Notes: generated by a model not told the origin, from the sequence alone. A stretch of 64,000 bases of DNA from Pedobacter cryoconitis (GCF_003259615.1 NZ_QLLR01000023.1:1-64000), one strand, 5' to 3'; shown: positions 50,718 through 60,681, counted from the stretch's first letter. Program-made: numbers and translations.

Positions 50718-51863
50718 ATGCTGAATAATAGATGCTACCGTATGAACCATACATTTCCACTTTACACCTTGTTTTTTTTGCTGACGGTACAGGTTGTCCA
50801 TGCGCAAAAAAAGAAATCAGTTGCCTCTTCTGACAATAAAGCAAACAGGGTGAGCCTTGATTATAAACAGGCCACTCAGCTGATTTATAAGAACATCAAT
50901 GCCAATTTTTATGAGCCTTCAACAGGTTTGTACACGGAAACAAATTTGATAGCCAATAATCCGAATAAACATTCCTGGTTATGGCCTTTGTGTGGATTAA
51001 TACAAGGTACTAATGAAATGGAAGTGCTTGAGCCGGAAAAAGATTATATGTCAAGGGTGGCTGGAGCAATCGATCAATATTATTCAGCAGTTCCTCCGTC
51101 GCCGGCTTATCAGGATTATGTAACTGCAGAAAGACTGAGTTCCAGGTTTTTTGATGATAATCAATGGATAGCGATTGCTTATCTGGATGCTTATCACAGA
51201 AATAAAAAACCTGTTTACCTGGAAAAGGCAAAAATGATTTATCAGCATATGGTGAAAGCTGGCCTGGATACTGTTGCCGGAGGAGGTTTATATTGGAAAG
51301 AAGGGGAGCTAAATAGCAAAAATACGTGTTCCAATGGCCCGGGAATCCTGGTTGCCTTGCAATTGTACAAAGTTACCGGTGACAAGCAATATCTTGAGCT
51401 GGCTTCAAAGCTATATAGCTGGACTAATAAACATCTGCAGGCTCCGGATGGTCTTTTTTATGACGCTATCAAAATTCCTTCTTTAAAAGTAGATCAGACA
51501 TTATATACTTATAATACTGGATCTATGCTACAAAGTAATGTGCTTTTATACCAGGTAACAAATGATAAGAAGTATTTGAATGAGGCTTATCGGATTGCAG
51601 CAGCGGGTAAAAAACATTTCTTTAAGAATGGTAAGCTTCCTGGTAACTATTGGTTCAATGCAGTAATGCTGAGAGGCTATGCCGAATTGTTTCAGATAGA
51701 TCATAATCAGGAATGGATTGGGTTTTTTAAAGATGATGCTGACCGGATATGGAGAGAAGAAAGAGATGGAAGTAACCTGTTGGGGACGAAACCAGTTAAG
51801 GAGTTAATTGATCAGGCAGGAATGCTGGAAATTTATGCAAGACTATATAAATTGATAAAATAA
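50718..51863 (+). CDS. GH76 alpha-1,6-mannanase-like, secreted
   Basis: A 381-residue protein with a signal peptide (about 9-32, ending VVHAQ); ATG 50742 is an alternative start. The (alpha/alpha)6 barrel has the GH76 catalytic pair Asp146-Asp147 in RFFDDNQW, KHSWLWPLCGLIQG near the start, TCSNGPGILVALQLYKVTG and LYTYNTGSMLQSNVLLYQVT. GH76 enzymes cut alpha-1,6-mannan backbones of fungal cell walls or mannan-like glycans. It is followed by a SusC/SusD pair, forming a small alpha-mannan utilisation locus. Confidence 0.9.
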   Translation: MLNNRCYRMNHTFPLYTLFFLLTVQVVHAQKKKSVASSDNKANRVSLDYKQATQLIYKNINANFYEPSTGLYTETNLIANNPNKHSWLWPLCGLIQGTNEMEVLEPEKDYMSRVAGAIDQYYSAVPPSPAYQDYVTAERLSSRFFDDNQWIAIAYLDAYHRNKKPVYLEKAKMIYQHMVKAGLDTVAGGGLYWKEGELNSKNTCSNGPGILVALQLYKVTGDKQYLELASKLYSWTNKHLQAPDGLFYDAIKIPSLKVDQTLYTYNTGSMLQSNVLLYQVTNDKKYLNEAYRIAAAGKKHFFKNGKLPGNYWFNAVMLRGYAELFQIDHNQEWIGFFKDDADRIWREERDGSNLLGTKPVKELIDQAGMLEIYARLYKLIK

Positions 51864-51884
51864 AATTTAAAAATGCAATCAAAG

Positions 51885-51924
51885 CAAAGCCTCTGCAGAC
51901 TTCATGTTTGCAGGGGCTTTGTTT
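51885..51924 (+). terminator. Terminator after the GH76 gene
   Basis: A 16-bp stem with one T-G pair and one mismatch (51885-51900 with 51906-51921), 5-nt loop, followed by TTTTG. It lies 22 bases past the GH76 stop, so the SusC gene downstream needs its own promoter. Confidence 0.8.
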
Positions 51925-52017
51925 TGACCTCAAAGTTTGTAACCCTCCCTGGCATATTCATCTGTCCGACAAAATGGCTTAATAAATAGCAAAGATCTGG
52001 TAATAATGAACATAGGC

Positions 52018-52039
52018 ATTCCTATAACTTTATGGGAAT
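52018..52039. promoter_or_regulatory. Operator-like palindrome before the mannan SusC gene
   Basis: Arms ATTCCTATAA (52018-52027) and TTATGGGAAT (52030-52039), spacer CT, pair except for one T-G position. It sits about 127 bases upstream of the SusC start, in a region that also contains TAACTTTA, a weak -7-like sequence inside the palindrome. No hydrolase or SusCD regulator gene is adjacent, so the binder is unknown. The rest of 51925-52165 shows only AT-rich DNA with no gene. Confidence 0.45.
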
Positions 52040-52165
52040 AGCATCATGTATTCTTATTTAAAATCTATTTTTCTTAAAGTTAATTGACTCATAACACTCT
52101 CGAAATAAGGAAGTAATAGATGTAAGGTCTGATGTCTGCTAACCTAACCAAACCAAATTAAACTT

Positions 52166-55100
52166 ATGAGTATGACCAAGTTTTTCATCTTGAAGCCCGT
52201 GGGCCTGGCTTTACGCCAAAAAATCATTTGCTTTTCAGTCGCATTATGTGTGGTAACATCCATGCAGTTAAATGCAAAAGATCTTAAAGAAGTTTATCAT
52301 TATGCTGCAGTGCCTCCGATTGATGTTCGGGGTAAAGTAGTGGATGAACAGGGTGTCGGGATACCGGGAGTGAGTATAAAGGTAAAGAATACTGTAAAAA
52401 CAGCAACAACCGACCCTAATGGGAATTTTAGCTTAAAAGGCCTGCCTGATGATGCAATTTTAGTGGTTTCTTACATGGGTTATGCCACGCAGGAGGCAAA
52501 GGTGAGTGCTGGAAACATGGTGATTAAATTAGTACCAAAACTTCAGGATTTAGATGAGGTCGTAGTTGTTGGCTATGGAACGGCCAAAAAATCGGATTTA
52601 ACCGGGGCCGTAGGAACTGTAAAAGCAGAAGCGTTGCAGGAACGTCCGGCTTCGTCGTTAAATCAGAGTTTATCAGGACGGGTATCCGGAGTTAATGTAT
52701 CTTCAAATTCGGGCAGACCAGGTGGAAGAGCAAACATCCGTATCCGCGGGGTGAGTTCTTTAAGTGTTTCAAACAATCCTTTATATGTAATTGACGGGGT
52801 TATACTCAACGCAGTAGACTTACGAAATGGCAGCAGTCCGATTGACTATCTGAATCCAAATGACATCGCTTCAATTGAAGTGTTAAAAGACGCGTCTTCA
52901 ACAGCGATTTATGGGGCACGCGGAGCTAATGGTGTAATTATGGTAACCACAAAACGCGGAACTTCTGGTGGTGGAAGTATAACCTATGATGCAGATTTCA
53001 GCATCGGTGTATTGCCAAGAAAGTTGGAAGTATTGAACTCAAAGGAGTTTTTAGCTGTAGAGGATCTCGCTTATGCAAATGCTGCGAAATATGATCCGAT
53101 TGGCTGGGCCACCGGAACAAAATATACTGATCCCAAAACCAAGCGCACTAACCCAAAGCTATTCGACGCAGGGGGAAATCCTTTGTATGATACAGATTGG
53201 CAGGAGGAGACATTTCAAAAGGCCTTCACTCAAAATCATCAGCTTGGAATTACCGATGGAAATGAAAAAGGCAGTTTTGGTGCTTTTATTAACTATCGCA
53301 ATCAGGAGGGGCTGGCAAGAGGTTCCTGGCAAAAAAGATATGCTGGCCGTTTTGTGTTTGATAGCCAGATTAAGAGCTGGTTAAAAGTGGGGGGTACAAT
53401 GGGATATACCGATCAGAATGAAAAACAGGTCGATCAGCTTGATGGCGGCGGAATCACGATGATGCGACAGGTGTTAGAGGCACTTCCTATTATTCCTGTA
53501 AAATATGCGGATGGATCCTGGGCAAGTAACAGGGATTATCCGGGAATGGAAGGTGGGGACAGTCCGCTAAGGGTAGCTGCGGACAGGTTGTCTTTTTTAA
53601 GGACACAAACATTTCTGGGGAATATGTATGCGACAATTAACCTGGCTCCGGGGCTGGACTTTAAAACAACAGTTGGAACAAATATCATTACCCAGAGAGA
53701 AGATTATTTTGCGGCAAAGGGGATGCAATATATTTCTGATAATGGGGATGCCAGTGTAAATAATAACAAGTACAACTCGTGGCAGTTTGAAAATTACCTT
53801 ACCTATACTAAGCAATTCTCGAAAATACATTCAATCAGTGCAATGGGAGGGGTATCCTGGCAACATATTGATCGTTTTGAAAGTCAGGCGACTACGCAGG
53901 GTTTCAGCGATTCGTACTTTTTATACAACAATCTGGGTGCAGGATCAAGCCCTCAGGCACCTTCTTCCATCGGATTGGCCTATGGGCTGAATTCTTACTT
54001 TGCCCGTATCAACTATGGTTTGATGAACAAGTATTTATTGACTCTGACGGGTCGTGCGGATGGTTCTTCAAAGTTTGGAAAAGAGAATCAATATGCCTTT
54101 TTCCCTTCTGCCGCCCTTGCGTGGAAGGTAATGGAGGAGGATTTTATGAAGAGTATACCTGTCATTTCAAATTTGAAAGTACGCGCCAGTTATGGGGCTA
54201 CGGGGAATTCTGAAATTCCGGCTTACCGGGCCCTTGCTGGCTTAGGTAACTATAACGTGATTTTTGATGGGGTACGTAATATCGGGATAGGAACCGACCG
54301 GATGGCGAACTCTAATTTACAGTGGGAAAAGACGAAACAGCTTGATTTCGGCCTGGAAGTAGGCTTATTTGCTAACAGGTTGAATTTCGAGCTCGACCTT
54401 TACCGTAGAAGGGTAAATGGGATGCTGCTAGATGCACCTTTACCTTATAGCAGCGGATATGGCAGTATTTTCTCTAATGTGGGAAGTATGGAGAACAGGG
54501 GGATTGAATTTAGTATCAATTCGACAAACATTAAAAGCGATAACTTTTCCTGGAGCACCACCTTCAATATTTCTGTCAATAAGAACAAAGTGCTTGCTTT
54601 AGCGAGTGGTGATATATTTTCTGGTAACGGGATCATCAGGGTGGGAGAGCCTGTGGGATCTTTTTTTGGAAGGGTAAACCTTGGAACATGGGGCAGCAAC
54701 GAGGCTGAAGAGGCAAAGAAGTATAATATGCTGCCTGGTGATATTAAATATAAGGACCTCAATAATGATGGCAAGATCAATGATCTGGACAGAACAATTA
54801 TTGGAAAGGGAATTCCTGATGGTTATGGTACGCTGCTAAACACGTTTCAGTATAAGAACTGGTCACTAACGATGGATTTACAGTATATGTATGGTAATGA
54901 TGTGCTGGACAGAAGTATCCACTCTGGTGAGGACAGGCAGGGTATCGCCAACAGTTATAAAACGGTATTGAATGCGTGGACGGAAACGAACCAGAATACT
55001 TCTATCGCACAGATCCGGCCAATTAACGCCTATTATACCACCAATAATGACAGCCATAAGGTGACCGATGGATCTTTTATCCGCGGACGTAATCTATTAC

Positions 55101-55312
55101 TGGCTTATACTTTTCCGGCAAAGACTGTTTCTGCCTTAAAACTAAATCGTTTGAGGGTATATGGGTCTGTTCAGAATTTTTTCCTGTTGACTAAATACAA
55201 GGGATATGATCCGGAAGTTTCTAACTCTGGCGCTCCTTTCGATCAGGGATTGGCATTGTACGATTATCCGAAGCCAAGGGTATTTATGCTAGGGGTTAAT
55301 ATTGGATTATAA
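52166..55312 (+). CDS. SusC/RagA-family TonB-dependent outer membrane transporter
   Basis: A 1048-residue SusC-type transporter. It has an N-terminal signal peptide (about 1-37, ending LNAK), a CarboxypepD_reg-like domain (about 52-135, VRGKVVDEQGVGIPGVSIKV), a TonB-box-like DEVVVVGYGTAKKSDLTG, a plug domain (about 145-260, with YVIDGV and IYGARGANGVIMVTTKRG) and a beta-barrel ending VFMLGVNIGL. There is no N-terminal STN secretin-like domain, so direct signalling to an anti-sigma factor is not expected. With the SusD partner 35 bases later it should import mannan oligosaccharides produced by the GH76 enzyme. Confidence 0.94.
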   Translation: MSMTKFFILKPVGLALRQKIICFSVALCVVTSMQLNAKDLKEVYHYAAVPPIDVRGKVVDEQGVGIPGVSIKVKNTVKTATTDPNGNFSLKGLPDDAILVVSYMGYATQEAKVSAGNMVIKLVPKLQDLDEVVVVGYGTAKKSDLTGAVGTVKAEALQERPASSLNQSLSGRVSGVNVSSNSGRPGGRANIRIRGVSSLSVSNNPLYVIDGVILNAVDLRNGSSPIDYLNPNDIASIEVLKDASSTAIYGARGANGVIMVTTKRGTSGGGSITYDADFSIGVLPRKLEVLNSKEFLAVEDLAYANAAKYDPIGWATGTKYTDPKTKRTNPKLFDAGGNPLYDTDWQEETFQKAFTQNHQLGITDGNEKGSFGAFINYRNQEGLARGSWQKRYAGRFVFDSQIKSWLKVGGTMGYTDQNEKQVDQLDGGGITMMRQVLEALPIIPVKYADGSWASNRDYPGMEGGDSPLRVAADRLSFLRTQTFLGNMYATINLAPGLDFKTTVGTNIITQREDYFAAKGMQYISDNGDASVNNNKYNSWQFENYLTYTKQFSKIHSISAMGGVSWQHIDRFESQATTQGFSDSYFLYNNLGAGSSPQAPSSIGLAYGLNSYFARINYGLMNKYLLTLTGRADGSSKFGKENQYAFFPSAALAWKVMEEDFMKSIPVISNLKVRASYGATGNSEIPAYRALAGLGNYNVIFDGVRNIGIGTDRMANSNLQWEKTKQLDFGLEVGLFANRLNFELDLYRRRVNGMLLDAPLPYSSGYGSIFSNVGSMENRGIEFSINSTNIKSDNFSWSTTFNISVNKNKVLALASGDIFSGNGIIRVGEPVGSFFGRVNLGTWGSNEAEEAKKYNMLPGDIKYKDLNNDGKINDLDRTIIGKGIPDGYGTLLNTFQYKNWSLTMDLQYMYGNDVLDRSIHSGEDRQGIANSYKTVLNAWTETNQNTSIAQIRPINAYYTTNNDSHKVTDGSFIRGRNLLLAYTFPAKTVSALKLNRLRVYGSVQNFFLLTKYKGYDPEVSNSGAPFDQGLALYDYPKPRVFMLGVNIGL

Positions 55313-55347
55313 GACTATCATTGAGCACCGTTAAAAAATATAAACAG

Positions 55348-56850
55348 ATGAAAACGATATTAAAAAAATATGGGTTGCTGGCGCTGATAGCTGGTACATT
55401 AGGCTTCACGGGTTGCAAAAAGTTCCTGGATGAATCTGATCCGGGCAATTTTACCGTGGAGAATTACTTTACTAAACCTGAGCATGCAAGAAGTTCAGTA
55501 AATGCGATTTACGCAAGCTTGCGTGAGCCGATGTCGAGTGGTTTTGGCGGCGGGGCATGGACCATGACAGAATTTGCTACCGGGCAGGCAGCTACTGATT
55601 TAGGACAAGCGGTGGACAGTTATTTTATAAAGGATCTGCAAAACACTGCTGACAATAGTTATGGCCTGAATTACTGGCAGAATTATTATAAAGGGATAGG
55701 CAATGCGAATCTTTCGATTGCAAAAATACCTGGCATTGCCATGGACGGAACAGAAATGAAAAGGTTGTTGGGAGAGGCTCATTTTCTACGTGCCTGGTAT
55801 TATTTTAATTTAGTTCAGCTATTTGGTAATATCCCATTAATTACAGAGCCTGTTGATTTGAAATCAGAACAGTTAAGACCGAAACAAGCAGCTCCTGAAG
55901 AGGTTTATAAATTAATTATAGCAGATTTAAGCACTGCAGAGGCTGCTGGATTACCTTGGGTTGACGTTACTGGAAAGGCGGGTTTGGGAGCGGTCAAATC
56001 ATTGCTTGCCAAAGTATATCTGACAATGGCAGGTTATCCTTTACAAAAGGGGAATGAATATTTTAACCTTGCGGCAAAGAAAGCGGAGGAGGTGATTGAT
56101 GCTAAGCAGTTTAAATTATTCGATAATTATGGTGATCTGCATAACCCTGCGAAGAAAAATGTGGAGGAGAACATTTTTATGATCCAATATAAAACACAGA
56201 TCATCCCGGCAAACTGGCAGGAGTTGATTATTCCTTACAATAAGAATATTTCTGCTTATTCTTCGGAAACAGGTGGTATTTATGCGACGGCAGATTTTGT
56301 AAAGTCTTATGATCCGGCAGATCTGCGTGCAAAAGAAGGCCAGTTCTTTTTTACAAAGTTTACCAATCAGGACAATAGAAATCAGGAGGTAGAGTTGGGC
56401 GGATATTTTTTGTATAAGCTTTTTGATGTAGTGGCACAGACAACAACGGCAAATAGTGATCTTAACTGGTCGCTGATCCGTTATGCTGATGTGTTACTGA
56501 TCTATGCTGAGGCTTCGAATGAAGTTAGCGGCCCTGGAGCAAAAGCATATGAATCGATTAATCTCATTAGAAAAAGAGCCCGGTTGCCAGAGCTGTCAGG
56601 TTTATCTGCGAGCCAGTTTCAGGAAGCGATCTGGCGTGAACGGTGGTATGAGCTTTGTTTTGAAAATATTACCTGGTTTGATATGGCCCGCTTACATAAG
56701 GCTTTTAATCTGAGCACTAAAGGGTTCGATAATTATGTTGGCCATAAATTCACCTATGGGCCTGTTTTGACAGACAGAGAACTTTTATTTCCAATCCCAA
56801 GCAGAGAGTTGAGAAATAATACGAACCTGATCCCAACAAAAGGATATTAA
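55348..56850 (+). CDS. SusD/RagB-family nutrient-binding lipoprotein
   Basis: A 500-residue lipoprotein. The start is set at ATG 55348, giving a normal lipoprotein signal with lipobox ending at Cys23 (GFTGC-KKFLDES); the reading frame could extend to a TTG at 55321. The mature part has the RagB/SusD features: ERRSSVNAIYASL-like N-terminus (here HARSSVNAIYASLREP), AHFLRAWYYFNLVQLFGNIPL, and the C-terminal WRERWYELCFENITWFDMAR and FPIPSRELRNN. It binds glycan at the cell surface and closes over the SusC pore encoded immediately upstream. Confidence 0.93.
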   Translation: MKTILKKYGLLALIAGTLGFTGCKKFLDESDPGNFTVENYFTKPEHARSSVNAIYASLREPMSSGFGGGAWTMTEFATGQAATDLGQAVDSYFIKDLQNTADNSYGLNYWQNYYKGIGNANLSIAKIPGIAMDGTEMKRLLGEAHFLRAWYYFNLVQLFGNIPLITEPVDLKSEQLRPKQAAPEEVYKLIIADLSTAEAAGLPWVDVTGKAGLGAVKSLLAKVYLTMAGYPLQKGNEYFNLAAKKAEEVIDAKQFKLFDNYGDLHNPAKKNVEENIFMIQYKTQIIPANWQELIIPYNKNISAYSSETGGIYATADFVKSYDPADLRAKEGQFFFTKFTNQDNRNQEVELGGYFLYKLFDVVAQTTTANSDLNWSLIRYADVLLIYAEASNEVSGPGAKAYESINLIRKRARLPELSGLSASQFQEAIWRERWYELCFENITWFDMARLHKAFNLSTKGFDNYVGHKFTYGPVLTDRELLFPIPSRELRNNTNLIPTKGY

Positions 56851-56861
56851 GTATTTGCAAA

Positions 56862-56914
56862 ACTTGTATAAACCACTGCTCATAGTATCCGTGCAATGGT
56901 TTATACAAGTCTTT
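56862..56914. terminator. Terminator after the mannan SusD gene
   Basis: A perfect 14-bp stem ACTTGTATAAACCA/TGGTTTATACAAGT (56862-56875 with 56897-56910), a 21-nt loop, and TCTTT following. It lies between convergent genes, 11 bases after the SusD stop. Confidence 0.82.
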
Positions 56915-56930
56915 ATCATTTTTATTCGGG

Positions 56931-57467
56931 CTATACTTTAAGACCACCTTCAATGGAATCATCCAATGTTTTGCCTACAGCTGCTCCAATCACCATTTTA
57001 ATCCCGGCAATTACATTTCCATGTTTGTTATCCCAGTAATAACCTGTTTCTGGTGAAACCCTGATAATGGCAATGCGATGATCGTTTTCGCCTTCGGTAA
57101 ACCATGTTTTCATCACAGGGTTCCATAATTCTTTAATTCTATCCTGATCTGCCGAAAGTATTGCGTCTCCTTCAAGAAATAAAAAATCAGAATGTGCGGA
57201 GCCTTGAAAGTATAGTTTCACTTTAGAATTAGCACTGATGTCTTGATAGGTATGGCTATCATTTGCAACCAGGAACCAGATTGTACCTTGATCATCTACA
57301 TCCTGAACACTCATTGGGCGCGTGCCGTTAGATTCTCCAGCGGATGGTTCCGTACATAGAAAACAGGTTTTAGCAATTCCGGTTAATTCTTTGATCTTCT
57401 CAATAGCGGATTCGCTATTCAGATTTTCGTGATTCTGCTCAGTTTGGTTTTGATTAATGCTGTCCAT
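56931..57467 (-). CDS. Pyridoxamine 5'-phosphate oxidase-family (general stress) protein
   Basis: A 178-residue flavin-binding split-barrel protein of the general stress type. Typical segments are IAKTCFLCTEPSAGESNGTRPMSVQDVDDQGTIWFLVANDSHTYQDI, then VKLYFQGSAHSDFLFLEGDAILSADQDRIKELW, and AIIRVSPETGYYWDN. It has the usual core for binding FMN or F420, not the PdxH active site. The role is unassigned; the family often accompanies oxidative stress genes. It is the last gene of a likely AraC - FAD monooxygenase - PNPOx minus-strand run, with gaps of about 120 and 80 bases. Confidence 0.86.
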   Translation of the reverse strand: MDSINQNQTEQNHENLNSESAIEKIKELTGIAKTCFLCTEPSAGESNGTRPMSVQDVDDQGTIWFLVANDSHTYQDISANSKVKLYFQGSAHSDFLFLEGDAILSADQDRIKELWNPVMKTWFTEGENDHRIAIIRVSPETGYYWDNKHGNVIAGIKMVIGAAVGKTLDDSIEGGLKV

Positions 57468-57588
57468 AAATTTATATTTTATGGGAACAGTACAATTAAT
57501 AGAATTATTTGTTTTGATTTTAGAATAATGAGTTCATAATTTTAGTATTATCTGCGGCATTAATTTATCCTGATTGTTGGGATAAATC

Positions 57589-58710
57589 CTAAAATGATGT
57601 TTGTGAATTTCTGTTGCGAATAGCTTCTTCGGTTCTTGGAACAAGCATTTCTAATCCAAATTTTACTGCGCTTTCTTGAACTTCTTTGATAAATGGACGT
57701 AAATTTGTGTTGTAATCCTGAAATGCCAGTTCAAAATTTCCATGGTGTTTTTGCATCGCGTCAGCTAATGCGGCAGCTCCGTTGATTGCCAATGATCCGC
57801 CCATTCCAGCAGCTGGTGAAGCACAATAACCTGCATCGCCTACCAAAGCCACTCTTCCTTTTGTCCAGGAAGGCATTCTGATCTGACATAGTTTATCGAA
57901 GTAAAAAGTTTTTGTATTCTTTATTTCTTCCAGTAATTCCGGGGTTCTCCAGCCCTGTCCGGCAAACTGTTCCAAAATGATTTCCCGTTGCTGCTCCTGG
58001 TCACGGTAATCGTAAGGGATTTCTTTTGCGGAGAAGAAACAAAGCACTATATCAGTCTTATTGTTGTAGGCATTCAGCATAACTGCCTTATTTGGCTCGT
58101 TATACAGTTGAGACGTGTTTTGTTTGATCAGCAGTTTGTTTACAATAGTGATGGAGAAATATTGTTCCAGAAAGTGTGAGTATTCGGCTTCGTGACCAAA
58201 CCATATTTTTCTTACAGCTGAATGTAAACCATCGCAACCAAATACCAGTTCAAATGTTTGCTGCGGGCCATTTTTAAAAGTAACTTGTAAATGATCTTTG
58301 GTTTCGTTTAATCCCGTAATGCTATTGTTGAAAATAAACTCAACATCATTTTTAACGGTATCAAATAAAATATTCAATAATATATCGCGCTCGATTTCGC
58401 ATTCATCACTGATGATTTCCTCCTGCTCTTTTTTCAGCGAAATAGCACCCTCAGTAATGTCGTCTGAGTTTTTAAATTCCATCAATTCCATGGCTAACCC
58501 GTTTGCTTTGATCTGCTCAAAAATCCCCATGCTTTTCACGATGTCCACGGTATTTTCGCGAATGTCTACAGGCGTGCCGCCCATCCGGAGTTCGTTTGCA
58601 ATTTCAACGACAGTTACTTTGTAACCGAGTTTGTTCATCCAGTAAGCAGTTGAAAGTCCGGCAAAACTTGCGCCCGAAATGAGTACTCTTTTTCCTTTTA
58701 ATGTTTCCAT
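57589..58710 (-). CDS. FAD-dependent monooxygenase (aromatic hydroxylase type)
   Basis: A 373-residue flavoprotein of the PHBH class. It has the N-terminal FAD-binding Rossmann loop ISGASFAGLSTAYWMNKLGYKVTVVE, the DG motif FGCDGLHSAVRKIWF and the GD motif GRVALVGDAGYCASPAAGMGGSLAINGAAALAD. These three motifs support oxygen- and NAD(P)H-dependent hydroxylation. It does not have the N-terminus of Tet(X), so antibiotic inactivation is not suggested. Its substrate is unknown. The AraC gene immediately upstream on the same strand is a plausible regulator. Confidence 0.9.
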   Translation of the reverse strand: METLKGKRVLISGASFAGLSTAYWMNKLGYKVTVVEIANELRMGGTPVDIRENTVDIVKSMGIFEQIKANGLAMELMEFKNSDDITEGAISLKKEQEEIISDECEIERDILLNILFDTVKNDVEFIFNNSITGLNETKDHLQVTFKNGPQQTFELVFGCDGLHSAVRKIWFGHEAEYSHFLEQYFSITIVNKLLIKQNTSQLYNEPNKAVMLNAYNNKTDIVLCFFSAKEIPYDYRDQEQQREIILEQFAGQGWRTPELLEEIKNTKTFYFDKLCQIRMPSWTKGRVALVGDAGYCASPAAGMGGSLAINGAAALADAMQKHHGNFELAFQDYNTNLRPFIKEVQESAVKFGLEMLVPRTEEAIRNRNSQTSF

Positions 58711-58791
58711 TCTTTATAAGATTCTATTTGATAATACAAAGGAACATCGTGTAATAAGGATAAAGAATAGCAATACAAAGTAAGTATTGGA

Positions 58792-59673
58792 CTAATCGAG
58801 GTTTTTGTTGCGAAAAGCTAAAGCAGTCATTCCGGTTGATTTGACAAACATCCTTGAAAAATAAGGGTAGTCATCATAGCCTAATGCTGTGGCAATTTCT
58901 TTTACCGATTTATCCGAATGATAAATCAAACGCTTTGCTTCTAATATTATACGTTGCTGTATGTGATTTGAAACGGAATATCCTGTAGCGTTTTTGACAC
59001 ATTCATTCAGGTAGGGAGTAGATATGTTTAGTTTTTGGGCATACGCTGCAGGGCGTTTCATAGTCGTATAATTACCTTCCAGGAGGTCCCTGAAGGCCTT
59101 GGTAATCGTTTCAAACCGCGAAAATTTGTCTGTTGGTTTAGCTAATTCTAAATATTGTGAAATAACCAGTGCGACTAGTCCGTTACAACTATCTTTTAAT
59201 AAAGAATGATAAAGTTTATCGTGTTTCCGCTCAGAAAATTTTATAGCAATTGATACTGCCCCGGAAATAATGGAAAAGGTTTCCTTATTTAATAATAATG
59301 GTTTTACTGGGGTGATCTCTTCCAGCAATTTCAGATATTCTGAGTTCAGGTTTTCATTATTAATTGCCCAGCTGCTCACGGTTACATTTTCTAATGCGAT
59401 GATACGGTGTACCTGATCAGGGTGAACATAGATCACAGATGATTCCTTAATTTTATATTGCTGAAAATCAATTTCGATGTCAACAGTTCCATTTTCAAGC
59501 AAGAAGAAGGAATGATTTTCTTCACGATGTGATTGTGTTGCTTCTTCAAAAGTATCTGAAGTTTCGTTGTCCAGGTTACGTAAAACATTGAAAGACATTT
59601 TTTCAATGGAAATACCCCCGCCGAAATTGTCAGCCATTGTATTTACAGGAATAGATTTATTTTTTTTACGCAT
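58792..59673 (-). CDS. AraC-family transcriptional regulator
   Basis: A 293-residue regulator. The N-terminal cupin-like domain (about 30-160) includes HSFFLLENGTVDIEIDFQQYKI and ESSVIYVHPDQVHRI. The C-terminal HTH_18 (about 200-290) has AYAQKLNISTPYLNECVKNATGYSVSNHI and VKEIATALGYDDYPYFSRMFVKSTGMTALAFRN. It is divergent from the SDR gene and upstream of the FAD monooxygenase on its own strand, so it probably controls one or both. The ligand is unknown. Confidence 0.9.
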   Translation of the reverse strand: MRKKNKSIPVNTMADNFGGGISIEKMSFNVLRNLDNETSDTFEEATQSHREENHSFFLLENGTVDIEIDFQQYKIKESSVIYVHPDQVHRIIALENVTVSSWAINNENLNSEYLKLLEEITPVKPLLLNKETFSIISGAVSIAIKFSERKHDKLYHSLLKDSCNGLVALVISQYLELAKPTDKFSRFETITKAFRDLLEGNYTTMKRPAAYAQKLNISTPYLNECVKNATGYSVSNHIQQRIILEAKRLIYHSDKSVKEIATALGYDDYPYFSRMFVKSTGMTALAFRNKNLD

Positions 59674-59826
59674 CGGTTTTCAATTCAAAGGCTAAGATAA
59701 CTTTTTGGATTTAAGGAACCCCGATATTCATCATCCTCAATCCGGCTACAAATGTCCTCAATTGGGATACATATGGGCAAGGTCATTTATTGACATTTGT
59801 TGTGTTCAATAAAAAAAACTAAGATT

Positions 59827-60681
59827 ATGACACAACAAAATAATAATTCAGGTACGAATAAAGTTTGGTTTATTACAGGCAGTTCAAGAGGTTTTGGAAG
59901 AGTCTGGACCGAAGCAGCGCTTAAGCGCGGCGATAAAGTAGCTGCAACAGCACGAAAATTAGCCAGTATTGCTGATCTTAATGAAAAATATGGTGCAAAT
60001 GTGCTGACTTTGGAATTGGATGTGACCAGGGCCGATCAGGTTAAAGCTGCGGTGGAGCAAGCCTATGCTCACTTTGGAAGGTTAGATATTGTGTTAAACA
60101 ATGCAGGATATTCCTTAGTGGGGACGATAGAAGAAGCTAACCCGGATGACATCAGGATGCTTTATGAAACTAACGTTTTAGGCCCGGTTTCAGTTATTCA
60201 GGCAGCTTTACCTTTGTTACGCAAGCAAGGTGGAGGCCATATCCTCGGAACATCAAGTAACCTTGGCCATGTAACATTGCCGGTTATCGGCTACTATTGC
60301 TCCTCAAAATGGGCATTTGAAGCAATTCACGAAAGTTTAGCTGCAGAGGTCAAAGCTTTCGGAATCAAAGTAACGATCATAGAACCAGGGGCCTATGCGA
60401 CAGAATTCGGTAGTCCTGAATCTTTGAAATTTGCAGCAGGACTTGATATTTACGAGGATTTTAAAACACATTTTTTTAGTGGTTTAAGGGAAATGGAGCG
60501 GGGAGATCCCAATGCGACTCCTGAAGCAATCTTTAAAGTTGTTGATGCAGAGCATCCACCTTTGCGAATTAATTTAGGTAGTCATAATTTGCCATGGACA
60601 CGCGCAGCATATGCTGAAAGGCTGGCAAGCTGGGAAGAGTGGGATGCTGTTTCCTCAGCAGCTCAGGGCAGCTCAAAGTAA
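59827..60681 (+). CDS. Short-chain dehydrogenase/reductase
   Basis: A 284-residue SDR. ATG 59827 is chosen; the frame extends to a TTG at 59797. The cofactor loop is TGSSRGFG (TGxxxGxG). The NNAG motif is LNNAGYS, and the catalytic residues are Ser in LGTSSNLG and Tyr-x-x-x-Lys in YYCSSKW. The C-terminal region resembles the SDR group annotated as oxidoreductases with a substrate-binding lid. The substrate is unknown. It is divergent from the AraC regulator at 58792 and followed by a second AraC gene beyond a terminator. Confidence 0.92.
   Translation: MTQQNNNSGTNKVWFITGSSRGFGRVWTEAALKRGDKVAATARKLASIADLNEKYGANVLTLELDVTRADQVKAAVEQAYAHFGRLDIVLNNAGYSLVGTIEEANPDDIRMLYETNVLGPVSVIQAALPLLRKQGGGHILGTSSNLGHVTLPVIGYYCSSKWAFEAIHESLAAEVKAFGIKVTIIEPGAYATEFGSPESLKFAAGLDIYEDFKTHFFSGLREMERGDPNATPEAIFKVVDAEHPPLRINLGSHNLPWTRAAYAERLASWEEWDAVSSAAQGSSK

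Noticed and set aside
57589..58710. Tet(X)-like tetracycline-inactivating monooxygenase
   Set aside because: The FAD motifs are shared across the class, but the N-terminus and other segments do not match Tet(X). No resistance role is claimed.
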